Positions 45,989-55,254 of a stretch of DNA of 64,000 nt are shown piece by piece. The stretch lies in NCBI RefSeq assembly GCF_004364165.1, contig NZ_SOAY01000014.1, forward strand, positions 157,415-221,414. The letters are read 5' to 3'. Each line of letters begins with the position of its first letter. Within the stretch, counting starts at the first letter, position 1. The notes beneath the pieces were generated by a model that saw nothing but the letters and a program-made list of their open reading frames with translations, made no database searches and was not told the DNA's origin. Position numbers and translations under genes: made by a program. The DNA is from Maribacter spongiicola (GTDB lineage: Bacteria > Bacteroidota > Bacteroidia > Flavobacteriales > Flavobacteriaceae).

Positions 45989-48005
45989 CCTTATACTTTT
46001 CGAACCAAGCCAACACACTCGCAATTTTAGCAATTAAATTACTAGGTCTGTTGGCAATACCGTGTCCCGCACCAGGAATTCGCACCATAGCCGTTTCTAC
46101 TCCTTCTAATTTTAATGCGGTATAGAATTGTTCAGATTCTGCGATTGGTGTTCTATAATCCTCTTCACCAGTAAGCAACATGGTTGGCGTAGTTACATTG
46201 GCAACGTACATTAACGGTGAACGTCTAAAATAATTTTCTGGATCTTCCCAGGGTTTTTTGCCGAACCAGTATTTAGAGAAAAAAGCAGCACCATCAGCAT
46301 AGAGCACAAAACTTGTCCAGTTAATTACTGGCTTGGCAACTACGGCAGCTTTAAATCGGTCTGTTTTGCCAACTATCCAAGCAGTCAGTACGCCGCCGCC
46401 GCTACCACCGGTCACGAAAAGATTTTCGGTATCCACATATCCTTTTTCAATAACAGCATCAACACCGCTCATTAAATCCTCATAATCATGGTTAGGGTAG
46501 TCATGGTGAATTAAGTTGCCAAATTCCGCTCCGTAACTTGTACTACCTCTTGGGTTGCTGTACAAAACAACATAACCAGCTGCAGCATAAGCCTGTATCT
46601 CGGCGCTGTAAACTGAGCCGTAGCTAGTAAACGGTCCGCCATGAATTTCAAGAATAAAAGGATATTTTTTGTTAGGGTCAAAATTTGGAGGAGTCACCAC
46701 CCAACCTTGAATTTTTTGTTGGTCATACGAAGACTCCCACCAAATTTCTTCAGTTTTACCTAAATCTCTAAAAGAAAAAAGGTCATCATTGACAAAAGTC
46801 AATCGATTAGCACCTTTTTTATCAGCAACTCCTAAATCAGACGGGTGCTCAGTATTCCCTAAAGTATAAGCAAATTTTGAGTTATTAGAAACCGTAAAAT
46901 CACCGGCATTGTATGGTCTACCTAATGACAATCCGCCAAGACCTTCAACGATAGTAGTCACTTTACCATCTAAGGTAATATGCCCTATTTTGGTGGCACC
47001 TTCCGTATCATACTGAAAATAAAGTCCTTTACCATCATTAGCCCATTGTGCATTGGCAATGTCCCTATCAAAACTGCCAGAAAGCAATTTTGAGTTGCTA
47101 CCATCGGTATTCATTACATAAAGGTTCGTAATCTGGTAGCCTTGTAATTTGTCATCATTACCAGTGTAGGCTATCATTTTTCCATCAGGAGATACTTTTG
47201 GAGAACCATCAGGACCATATCTAGAAGTTAACGCCGAAACCTTGGCAGATGCTATGTCTAAGGCATACACTTCGCTATTTGCAGGTTCAAAAGCCTCATC
47301 AGGATTAAAATTTGCAGAAAAGTATAGCGTTTTATCGTTTTTCGCCCAAACAGGAGCACCATGGTCAAACGATGTTGCCGTCAGTTGTTTTGGTGTGCCA
47401 CCATCAATAGATAACGTGAATATTTGGTCATGACCGCCTTTTATGTAGCCTTGCCCGTCACCTCTGTAATTTAATTTGTCAATGTATGTTGGTGGAGTAT
47501 TCCATTTTGCACCTTCAGGTTTTGCAGGTAGTTTCACTATAGATTCTTCAGCTTCTGGTACGAACATGGTAAATGCCAAATAACGATCATCATTAGACCA
47601 ACTAACCGCTCCAGGTGCTTTAGGCGTATTCGTTAGCGGTGCAATTTCTTTCGTATCCATCCACATGAGGTATAACTTCATTTTATCATCGGTTTGGTTC
47701 GATTTAAAAATGATTTTCTTACCATCATGAGACCAACGTGGGTAATAATCGTTTTGGTTACCGGTAGTCAATGGTCTGTTTTGTGAACCATCGTAATTTA
47801 CCATCCAAAGATTAGATAAATTTCTGTCCGTCATAATGTCCTTAAAATTCCGAACATAGATGATTTTGGTTCCATCAGGTGATATCTGAGGGTCAGATAC
47901 ATACTCCATGTTAAAAATATCGGTAAGCTCAAGATTTGATGAAACTTGGGCAGTTACCGAAACTGTGAATAGCAGGAGAAAGAGAGTTTTGCTAAAAATT
48001 TTCAT
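45978..48005 (-). CDS. S9-family prolyl oligopeptidase-type peptidase, exported
   Basis: 675 aa with signal peptide (MKIFSKTLFLLLFTVSVTAQ). N-terminal beta-propeller built of WD/TolB-like repeats (YPRWSHDGKKIIF; SPDGKMIAYTG), C-terminal alpha/beta hydrolase with nucleophile in GGSGGGVLTAW, Asp in GEEDYRTP and His in GAGHGIA. Trims oligopeptides in the periplasm. Confidence 0.93.
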   Translation of the reverse strand: MKIFSKTLFLLLFTVSVTAQVSSNLELTDIFNMEYVSDPQISPDGTKIIYVRNFKDIMTDRNLSNLWMVNYDGSQNRPLTTGNQNDYYPRWSHDGKKIIFKSNQTDDKMKLYLMWMDTKEIAPLTNTPKAPGAVSWSNDDRYLAFTMFVPEAEESIVKLPAKPEGAKWNTPPTYIDKLNYRGDGQGYIKGGHDQIFTLSIDGGTPKQLTATSFDHGAPVWAKNDKTLYFSANFNPDEAFEPANSEVYALDIASAKVSALTSRYGPDGSPKVSPDGKMIAYTGNDDKLQGYQITNLYVMNTDGSNSKLLSGSFDRDIANAQWANDGKGLYFQYDTEGATKIGHITLDGKVTTIVEGLGGLSLGRPYNAGDFTVSNNSKFAYTLGNTEHPSDLGVADKKGANRLTFVNDDLFSFRDLGKTEEIWWESSYDQQKIQGWVVTPPNFDPNKKYPFILEIHGGPFTSYGSVYSAEIQAYAAAGYVVLYSNPRGSTSYGAEFGNLIHHDYPNHDYEDLMSGVDAVIEKGYVDTENLFVTGGSGGGVLTAWIVGKTDRFKAAVVAKPVINWTSFVLYADGAAFFSKYWFGKKPWEDPENYFRRSPLMYVANVTTPTMLLTGEEDYRTPIAESEQFYTALKLEGVETAMVRIPGAGHGIANRPSNLIAKIASVLAWFEKYKDVE

Positions 48006-48131
48006 AGTGTTGAGTTTGGTTTGAAATGATGCTATGAAGATAGCGAATTACTTAAAAAAATAAACTTCTTGTATTGAGAATTGAGGAAGTATTAACATTC
48101 AAACATTTAATCCTTTTTGTATTTTCACGGT

Positions 48132-48512
48132 ATGGAAGAAAAAGGCTATTTACATCAAATTCATCCAGTACTTCCGGTTTGGGATGTTGTTGAGGCGTTA
48201 GATTTTTATGTTAACCGATTAGGGTTTAGAATTGCCTTTGCAGATGATGCTAAGAATCCTAAATATGCAGGTATTTTAAGGGATGATGTCGAGATTCATT
48301 TGCAGTGGCACGATAAAAGAATGTGGGAGGCAGATATAAACAGACCAATGTTGCGTATTGTCTCTCAAAATATTGAAGCCTTGTACAATGAATTTTCTAG
48401 GGTGGATGTTTTTCATGCCCATACGTTGTTACGAGAAACAGCCTGGGGTACACGTGAGTTTGCATTTTATGACCCCTTTAAAAACGGATTAACTTTTTAC
48501 AGGGATGTATAG
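48132..48512 (+). CDS. VOC-family (glyoxalase/bleomycin-resistance-like) protein
   Basis: 126 aa from ATG 48132 (a TTG at 48117 is less likely). HPVLPVWDVVEALDFYVNRLGF and EIHLQWHDKR, then FAFYDPFKNGLTFY define the glyoxalase-like fold with metal ligands His/Glu. Similar to bleomycin-resistance-type binding proteins; substrate unknown. Confidence 0.85.
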   Translation: MEEKGYLHQIHPVLPVWDVVEALDFYVNRLGFRIAFADDAKNPKYAGILRDDVEIHLQWHDKRMWEADINRPMLRIVSQNIEALYNEFSRVDVFHAHTLLRETAWGTREFAFYDPFKNGLTFYRDV

Positions 48513-48549
48513 TGTGTTATTTAATTGATTATCAGAATTAAAATAAAAA

Positions 48550-49533
48550 ATGAAAGTATTATTTATAGGAGGAACAGGAAATATCAGTACACCAAGCAGT
48601 AGATTGGCAGTGGCTAGAGGAATGAATCTGTATTTATTGAATAGGGGAAAAGCCAAGGTGGAGATAGAAGGTGCACATAGTATTATTGGAGATATCAACA
48701 AGCCCGAAGAACTTACGGAGTTGAAAAAACATGAGTGGGATGTTGTCGTAAACTGGATAGCTTTTACTCCCGATGATATTGAGCGCGATATAGATTTGTT
48801 CAAAGGAAAGACCAAGCAATATATTTTCATCAGTTCTGCATCTTGTTACCAGACACCCTTAAGTTATCCTGTGATTACGGAATCTACTCCGCTGCACAAT
48901 AATCTATGGGATTACTCTCAAGGTAAAATTCAGTGTGAGGACAGGTTACAGAAAGCATATCGCGAGGAAGGATTTCCTATTACCATAGTAAGACCATCCT
49001 TAACGTATGATACGGTAATACCTATTGCTCTTGGTGGATTTGATAAATTCAATACCGCACAGCGAATATTAGATGGCAAAGAAATAATTGTACATGGAGA
49101 CGGAACCTCACTTTGGACAGTGACACATTCAGATGATTTTGCAAAAGGATTTGTAGGTTTATTAGGATTACAGACCGCAATAGGGCATGCTTTTCATATT
49201 ACTTCAGATGAGGTGCTGACCTGGAATATGATTTATAAGATTTTGGCTGATGCCTTAGGGAAGGAAGCAAAAGTAGTACACATTGCATCAGATTTTATAT
49301 GTAAAGTAGAACCATCATTCACGGGTACTTTATTGGCAGACAAAGCAGAAAGCGTTTTGTTCGATAATACTAAGATAAAAACTTTTGTACCGGGATTCAA
49401 AGCCACCATTCCGTTTTCGGAAGGGATAAAGAGAACTGTGAAGTGGTTAAAAGATAATCCTGAGCATCAAAATATAGATGCAGAGACAGAAGCTAAGATT
49501 GAGAATGTTTTGAAGGCTTATAAGGGGTTGTAG
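48550..49533 (+). CDS. NAD-dependent epimerase/dehydratase (extended SDR)
   Basis: 327 aa. Rossmann motif LFIGGTGNIS, then VVVNWIAF, and active-site pattern SSASCYQ with Tyr in YSQGKIQCE (YxxxK). Isomerase/reductase of sugar nucleotides or an isoflavone-reductase-like protein; the substrate cannot be told. 37 bp downstream of the VOC gene; the repeat array begins behind it. Confidence 0.88.
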   Translation: MKVLFIGGTGNISTPSSRLAVARGMNLYLLNRGKAKVEIEGAHSIIGDINKPEELTELKKHEWDVVVNWIAFTPDDIERDIDLFKGKTKQYIFISSASCYQTPLSYPVITESTPLHNNLWDYSQGKIQCEDRLQKAYREEGFPITIVRPSLTYDTVIPIALGGFDKFNTAQRILDGKEIIVHGDGTSLWTVTHSDDFAKGFVGLLGLQTAIGHAFHITSDEVLTWNMIYKILADALGKEAKVVHIASDFICKVEPSFTGTLLADKAESVLFDNTKIKTFVPGFKATIPFSEGIKRTVKWLKDNPEHQNIDAETEAKIENVLKAYKGL

Positions 49534-49570
49534 TGTTCGGGTTAAGTTTTATAGACTATTCATCATCCGT

Positions 49571-51021
49571 ATTACCCACCCCTAAATCCCCTCCCAAGAG
49601 GGGAGGTTTACGTTTTTGATTGTGGGGACGAATTTTGAAGTCTATGGTTAACCTATCGACTTTAGTAACAAAGTTTAATTCAAGCAAGAACTATTCCCCT
49701 CTTGGGAGGGGCTAGGGGTGGGTCTTAGAGGCAGCGTTTCAAAAACAGTTCGTAATAATTTCAGAGGCAAGAATCTAATTAAACCTTCTTAGTTTGATTA
49801 AGCTTTTAGACTAGTTCGTCATCCGTATTACCCACCCCTCAATCCCCTCCGAGGAGGGGAGGTTTTCGTTTTTGATTATGGGACAGGGACGAATTTTGAA
49901 GTCTATGGTTAACCTATCGACTTTAGTAACAAAGTTTAATTCAAGCAAGAACTATTCCCCTCTTGGGAGGGGCTAGGGGTGGGTCTTGTGGGCAGTATTT
50001 CACAAACAATCAGTAATAATTTCAGAGGCAAGAATCTAATTAAACCTTCTTAGTTTGATTTACCATTTAGACTACTTCATTATTCGTTTTACCCACCCCT
50101 TTATCCCCTCCAAGGAGGGGAGGATTACGTTTTAGTTCTGGAGTTTCTAACAGGTCTGCAAATTTAAGGTTGCATTGATCATTCAATGAATAGGTTTCAA
50201 TAAAGCAACTAGGTATTCCCCCCCTGGGAGGGGCTAGGCGTGGGTCTTTTAGTCAGTATTTCAAAAACAGTTCGTAATAATTTAAGAGGCAAGAATCTAA
50301 TTAAATCTCATTAGTTTTATTTCTCTTTTTAGACTAGTTCATCATCCGTATTACCCACCCCTCAATCCCCTCCGAGGAGGGGAGGTTTGCGTTTTTGATT
50401 TCGAACTAGAAGTGCCTTTAAATCTAGGGTTACAATGTCAATTCTGTAAATATTTTAAAATGTCAGCAAGAGCTATTCCCCTCTTGGGAGGGGCTAGGGG
50501 TGGGTCTTGTGGGCAGTATTTCACAAACAATCAGTAATAATTTCAGAAGCAAGAATCTAATTAAACCTTTCTAGTTTGATTTAGCTTTTTAGAGTAATTC
50601 ACATTCCGTGTTACCCACCCCTTGATCCCCTCCAAGGAGGGGAGGGTTTGCGTTTATGTTTGTGAGTTTGAGTCGTATTTGAAAGTCTAAAGTTACCTTG
50701 ATGCCTTTCTCAATAAAGTTTATCTAATGTACAATCTATTCCCCTCTAGGGAGGGGCTAGGGGTGGGTGTTGTGGGCAGTATTTCACAAACAATCAGTAA
50801 TAATTTCAGTGGCAAGAACCTAATTAGACCTCTTTGGTTTGATTTACCATTTAGAATAATTTACGATTGGTATTACCCACCCCTTAATCCCCTCCCAAGA
50901 GGGGAGGTTTACGTTTTTGATTGTGGGACAGGGACGAATTTTGAAGTCTATGGTTAACCTATCGACTTTATTTAATTCAAGCAAGAACTATTCCCCTCTT
51001 GGGAGGGGCTAGGGGTGGGTT
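49571..51021. repeat. Tandem array of six ~260-bp units with long inverted arms
   Basis: The 49534-51128 gap has no gene. Six units, each starting with ACCCACCCCT near 49573, 49830, 50091, 50353, 50612 and 50875. Each has a GC-rich hairpin such as CCCCTCCCAAGAGGGGAGG, and about 90-110 bp later its inverted partner CCCCTCTTGGGAGGGGCTAG followed by GGGGTGGGT. A conserved linker (CAGTAATAATTTCAGAGGC and neighbours) joins units. Arms of opposite orientation would pair over about 30 bp. Reading frames across it are repeat artefacts. Confidence 0.92.
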
Positions 51022-51128
51022 CCTATGTGGTTACATATGCCTTAGACTGGGGTAAGGTTGCTACAGTTTTAGATATTCTCTAGACTAAAGTTTAAATTAC
51101 TTTTTCTTAAGTTTAGAATTTTTATTCC

Positions 51129-51752
51129 TTAAATAATTCTAAGCACTCCATAATAAACTGCTGTTAATAGCAGTAGCACAAGACTAATAGCTAAAAACCG
51201 AATAGATCTTTGCACGTTTCTAAATTTCCAAGCCGATATTTTAGAATTGATGTATATCTGCTCCCCCAACTGTTCAAAAACCTCTTTTTCATTGATACTT
51301 ACATCATAAAATTTCTTTGAAAATTCTTTGATGGTACCAAACTTGGTAATGACATCTCCAAAATAAAACACATTATCACTGTAGTTCCCTTCAAGCTTTG
51401 GAATAAAGCAGCGTACACTATAAAAAATGGAAATTACGGTAGCAACAAACCACAACCCAATTAGAATGTAGAATAAAATTGCATCTGATACAGAATGCAT
51501 TACGGGAGCTGCACTTTGATAAATAAAATTCAGAACTATACCGTAGAAAGAGAGTATAAGTCCCGCCTTCAATTCCGAAGCCTTTATGAGTCCAGATACA
51601 TAATTAATTGTACCCCAATAATGATCCACCAACTCTTCAGCATGCCCTTTAGATTTTAGTTCATCTAATAGACCTTTCTCAAAAGCAGATAGAGGATTCT
51701 GATTTTGTTCTTTATTTGTTTTTTGGTTCTTATTGTTTGATGGTTTGGTCAT
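51129..51752 (-). CDS. PycTM-like (DUF5706-type) membrane effector
   Basis: 207 aa. Polar N-terminal helix (to about 58), then E60-LKAG leading into TM1 (62-80), TM2 (90-115), a motif DNVFYFGDV at 126-134, and TM3 (184-206). This KAG/NVFYF three-helix layout is that of PF18967, the membrane effector of the Pycsar cyclic-pyrimidine defence system. It lies behind a receiver-cyclase locus, separated now by a DUF885 gene. A relic of the cyclase 3' end runs up to and overlaps this ATG. Effector role inferred, not shown. Confidence 0.68.
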   Translation of the reverse strand: MTKPSNNKNQKTNKEQNQNPLSAFEKGLLDELKSKGHAEELVDHYWGTINYVSGLIKASELKAGLILSFYGIVLNFIYQSAAPVMHSVSDAILFYILIGLWFVATVISIFYSVRCFIPKLEGNYSDNVFYFGDVITKFGTIKEFSKKFYDVSINEKEVFEQLGEQIYINSKISAWKFRNVQRSIRFLAISLVLLLLTAVYYGVLRII

Positions 51753-51870
51753 GGCTTTAAATTTAATTTCAATCGCAATTCTATCACATTGTACACCCTA
51801 AGAGGTTGTGCTTTATACTTCATGTTAATACTACCTAGGTGCTAACATTTAAAAGCCTCTTTAACCTCTA
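51752..51870 (-). pseudogene. Relic of receiver-cyclase 3' end
   Basis: Minus-strand translation reads EVKEAFKC, stop, HLGSINMKYKAQPLRVYNVIE; the intact cyclase ends [19 protein letters not shown] and so on to VYNVIE (24 of 30 positions identical). The frame then runs without stop to TGA overlapping the ATG of the PycTM-like gene (ATGA). The match is gapless with 53752-53875. Confidence 0.88.
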
Positions 51871-51894
51871 ATATCATAATATTAAATTTTCATT

Positions 51895-53739
51895 TTATAA
51901 TTTTGTTGTTTGCTGTGTAATCCAATTATTCACATTGGCTTCCAAAACACCTAAGGGAATGGTCCCACTTCCTAATACTACGTCATGAAATGCCCTGATA
52001 TTAAATTGATCAGTAAGCGTTGTTTCAGCTTTTTTTCTTAGTTCTTTTATTTTTAATTCTCCGATTTTGTAAGCTAATGCCTGCCCTGGCATAGCAATAT
52101 ATCTATCTATTTCAACGGTAATATCATTTAAGCTTTTACCCGAATTCATTATAAAATAGTCTATGGCTTTTTGTCTAGACCAACCGTAAGCGTGGATTCC
52201 CGTATCTACTACTAAGCGTATGGCACGCCACATCTCATACGTTAGCTGCCCGTATTTTGAATAAGGGTCTTTATAGAAACCCAATTCTGGACCTAAGCTT
52301 TCCGAATAAAGTCCCCAACCTTCAATAAATGCGGTGAAATTCAGCATAGATCTAAATTCTGGAACGTCTTCAAGCTCTGAAGCTAGTGCTAATTGTAGGT
52401 GATGACCGGGAACGGCTTCATGAATACTCAATGCTTCCATTTCCCATTTAGGTCTGGTATTTAAGTTATAGGTGTTTGCATAAAAATAACCAGGTATCCC
52501 AGATTGTAAAGAACCTGGATAGTAATAAGCAGTTGTAGAGGCTTTTTCTGAGTAGGCCGGCACTTGCTTTACACCATAAGGTAATCTAGGTAGCTTACCA
52601 AAGAGTTTAGGTAAAACAGGATCAATGCGCTTACAAATGTCTCGGTATGCTGTAAGCAGCTCTTCTGGAGTTTCAAAGAAAAATTGAGGGTCTTCTCTTA
52701 AGAAATCATTAAAGGCGGTAAGGTCTCCTTCGAAGCTAATATCCGACTTCAAATTTTCCATTTCCTTTTTAATTCTTGCTACCTCAGATAGTCCCAATGT
52801 GTGCACTTCTTTAGCGGTCATATTGGTAGAGGTGTGGTATGTAATAAGTTTATTGTACCAAGCTTCGCCATTTGGTAACTGGTTAAGACCATAACTTTCA
52901 CGGGTTTTGGGTAGATATTCTTTCTCCACAAAATCGGTAAACTTTATGAGCGCAGGATTTATTTTAGTAGCAATAATCTTCTGCGCATCATCTGTTATGG
53001 ATGCTCTTCCTTCTATAATTATTTCTTCTTTAAGATTGGCGAAGGGGGTATAAAAAACACTTTCTTCGGGAGTATTCGAGATGATTTGTTTTAATTGTTC
53101 GGGTACTTGAATGACCGTATTTCGAGGCATCACAATACCTTTTTCAATTCCCTCAGTCAAAATGTTTTGAGCCTGTTGCAATAAATTAGGTAGTCCTTCT
53201 AACCTGGAAAGTATATTTTTAACTCCAGTAGAAGAATTGGCGGGCATCATTTGTATAATTGCAGGGAGGTATATGTGAAACCCATCTATTTGATCAATGA
53301 TTAAATACTTTTCAGGAAACTGACTTTCAAGAGAATATTGAATACTTACAGCTGCGTTGAAAATATCTATATTCACAACCTCTTCTTCTGTCAATTGGTT
53401 TACATCAAACCACTTTTGAGCTTCATTAAATAATTTTAAGTTGGCTAATTTCTTATCTGCACCTTCAAGTGAAAAGTCATCCCATACATCATCATATCCA
53501 GGTTTACCAAAAAAAGTAGCCATTGCTGGCGATTCAGCTATTTGGTTTTGCGCATAGGCTTCAAAAAAAGCTTTTAAACGTTCACTTTCATCTTCAAAAT
53601 TAAACTTGTTTTTAATAAAGCTCAGTTGCTCTTCAACTGATTGCTTTGTCCTTTGCTTGACATTCTCTTGCTGATACCCGAAAAAAGGAATCAATAAGGC
53701 AATCATAAGTACTATGTTAAAAAATTTGAATTTGTTCAT
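51895..53739 (-). CDS. DUF885-family exported metallopeptidase-like protein
   Basis: 614 aa with signal peptide (MNKFKFFNIVLMIALLIPFFG). Zinc motif His440-Glu441 with His446-His447 in SIHEAVPGHHLQ, characteristic of DUF885. Presumed periplasmic peptidase; substrate unknown. It sits between the cyclase and PycTM-like genes, and both sides carry the same 124-bp junction sequence, so it looks inserted. Confidence 0.9.
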   Translation of the reverse strand: MNKFKFFNIVLMIALLIPFFGYQQENVKQRTKQSVEEQLSFIKNKFNFEDESERLKAFFEAYAQNQIAESPAMATFFGKPGYDDVWDDFSLEGADKKLANLKLFNEAQKWFDVNQLTEEEVVNIDIFNAAVSIQYSLESQFPEKYLIIDQIDGFHIYLPAIIQMMPANSSTGVKNILSRLEGLPNLLQQAQNILTEGIEKGIVMPRNTVIQVPEQLKQIISNTPEESVFYTPFANLKEEIIIEGRASITDDAQKIIATKINPALIKFTDFVEKEYLPKTRESYGLNQLPNGEAWYNKLITYHTSTNMTAKEVHTLGLSEVARIKKEMENLKSDISFEGDLTAFNDFLREDPQFFFETPEELLTAYRDICKRIDPVLPKLFGKLPRLPYGVKQVPAYSEKASTTAYYYPGSLQSGIPGYFYANTYNLNTRPKWEMEALSIHEAVPGHHLQLALASELEDVPEFRSMLNFTAFIEGWGLYSESLGPELGFYKDPYSKYGQLTYEMWRAIRLVVDTGIHAYGWSRQKAIDYFIMNSGKSLNDITVEIDRYIAMPGQALAYKIGELKIKELRKKAETTLTDQFNIRAFHDVVLGSGTIPLGVLEANVNNWITQQTTKL

Positions 53740-53751
53740 TTGATTGTTTTT

Positions 53752-53875
53752 TTGGTCATGATTATTAATTTATTTTGGCTAGCTATTCTATTACATTGTA
53801 CACGGTAAGCGGTTGCGATTTATTTTTCATATTGATACTTCCTAAGTTTTCACATTTAAAGGCTTCTTTTACTTG
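53752..53875 (-). repeat. Intact copy of duplicated cyclase-effector junction
   Basis: Covers the last 93 bases of the cyclase gene plus the intergenic stretch to CATGACCAAA. The same 124 bp, with the same spacing between the cyclase VIE codons and CATGACC, is found at 51746-51869 where ATGACCAAA is the true start of the PycTM-like gene. Here that start leads only to MTKKTIK and a stop. Confidence 0.8.
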
Positions 53876-54823
53876 CTCATAACAACTTTCACAGATAATA
53901 ATTTGATTTTCTTTTGCCGCATCTTGCAACCTGGCGGCAGTATTTACCGAATCTCCTATAACGGTGTAATCTAGACGTTTAAGAGTAGCCGAACCAATAT
54001 TTCCCGAAATCATTTCCCCACTTTTAATACCTATGGAAACTTTTGGTTGGTATGTTTCTTTGCCTTCTTCTTTAGGTAGGCTATTGACTTGATTTCTAAT
54101 GGCCAATGCGGCATCAATGGCCCGGTCTAAATGATATTCTCCTCTAAATACGGCCATAACGGCATCACCAATAAATTTATCTATGATACCATCTTGCTCC
54201 ATAATTTCTTTTACCATGGCATCGAAATAGGTATTTAGCATTGAAACAACAATGTCAGGACTAGTGGTCTCACTAATTTTTGTGAATCCGCAAACGTCTA
54301 CGAACATTATGGTGCCTTCAATATTTTCATTTGCCATAATTTTAGACTCATACTCTTGGCCACCCATAAAATTGAGCACATTTTCATCAACATACATTTT
54401 AAGAATATTGTTTTCTTTAATGGCTTGCAACGTTTTTCTAATTTCCATGGTATGCTTTAAAGTCTTTTCCATAGTAATGGTCAAGTCTTCAAAATTTATG
54501 GGTTTGGTGATAAAATCAAAGGCACCTCGATTCATGGCCACACGAATATTTTCCATATCACCATAAGCGGAAACAATGACCGATTTAATTAACGGGCTAG
54601 ATTCATGTAACTCTGAGAGTAGGGTAAGACCGTCCATCTCTGGCATGTTAATATCGCTCAAAACAATATCTATACCTGGATTTTCCCCAAGTTTTTCTAG
54701 CGCATCTCTACCGTTTATAGCAAATACAAACTCGTATTCGTTCTGCCGTATTTGCTTTCTAAATTTCTGTTTAATGAGTATCTCTAAATCCGTCTCATCA
54801 TCTACTACCATTATTTTTGCCAT
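53783..54823 (-). CDS. Receiver-domain class III nucleotide cyclase
   Basis: 346 aa: receiver domain (phosphoacceptor Asp57 in SDINMP, Lys107) and a class III cyclase domain from about 160. Metal Asp176 (FVDVCGF) and Asp220 (FIGDAVMA), transition-state Asn294 and Arg298 (DSVNTAARL), and base-selecting residues Lys216 and Asp285, the adenine-type pair. So cAMP is the likely product upon phosphorylation. Four bases from the upstream lone receiver, whose receiver domain is its paralogue. Probably coupled in origin to the PycTM-like protein. Confidence 0.9.
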   Translation of the reverse strand: MAKIMVVDDETDLEILIKQKFRKQIRQNEYEFVFAINGRDALEKLGENPGIDIVLSDINMPEMDGLTLLSELHESSPLIKSVIVSAYGDMENIRVAMNRGAFDFITKPINFEDLTITMEKTLKHTMEIRKTLQAIKENNILKMYVDENVLNFMGGQEYESKIMANENIEGTIMFVDVCGFTKISETTSPDIVVSMLNTYFDAMVKEIMEQDGIIDKFIGDAVMAVFRGEYHLDRAIDAALAIRNQVNSLPKEEGKETYQPKVSIGIKSGEMISGNIGSATLKRLDYTVIGDSVNTAARLQDAAKENQIIICESCYEQVKEAFKCENLGSINMKNKSQPLTVYNVIE

Positions 54824-54827
54824 AGTC

Positions 54828-55202
54828 TTAGCTTAAGGTTGTCAGCTTATTTTTTAATAGTGAAAAATCTAAAGGCTTGGTAAGAAAATCATCGGCTCCC
54901 AAGTTTTTAGCCATTGTTCTATTCTCGTCATCGCCATAGGCGGTAATCATCATAACCATTGGTGGGGGCTTTACATAATTCTTTTTAATGGTATCCAATA
55001 ACTCTAAGCCACTCATACCAGGCATATTAATATCAGATAAAATCAACACAGCTTCATGTTCCATTGCTTTCATTAGATTTAAGGCTTCCTCTCCAGAGAA
55101 TGCAAAAACAAACTCAAGCTCCTCTTTTCTTATTTCTTTTCTAAAGCGCTGCTGAAATAAAACTTTTACATCTTGTTCGTCATCTACAACTAATATCTTC
55201 AT
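54828..55202 (-). CDS. Single-domain response regulator
   Basis: 124 aa from ATG 55202 ([10 protein letters not shown]). Phosphoacceptor Asp57 (LSDINMPG), Lys109 (FLTKPLDF). No output domain, so it is a phosphate shuttle or competitor. Very similar to the receiver half of the cyclase ([21 protein letters not shown] versus [16 protein letters not shown]), indicating duplication. Lies between kinase and cyclase in one transcript. Confidence 0.92.
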   Translation of the reverse strand: MKILVVDDEQDVKVLFQQRFRKEIRKEELEFVFAFSGEEALNLMKAMEHEAVLILSDINMPGMSGLELLDTIKKNYVKPPPMVMMITAYGDDENRTMAKNLGADDFLTKPLDFSLLKNKLTTLS

Positions 55203-55254
55203 AAGGTGGTTATTTATAATTTTCAAATAATTTTAATGGGGAACATTAAATCAT

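Noticed and set aside
50727..50957. Plus-strand frame in the six-unit repeat
   Set aside because: Typical artefact of the GAGGGGCTAGGGGTGGG repeat (PSREGLGVG, PPLNPLPRGE).
49571..51021. CRISPR array
   Set aside because: Units are about 260 bp with near-identical linkers and no unique spacers, and no cas genes are present.
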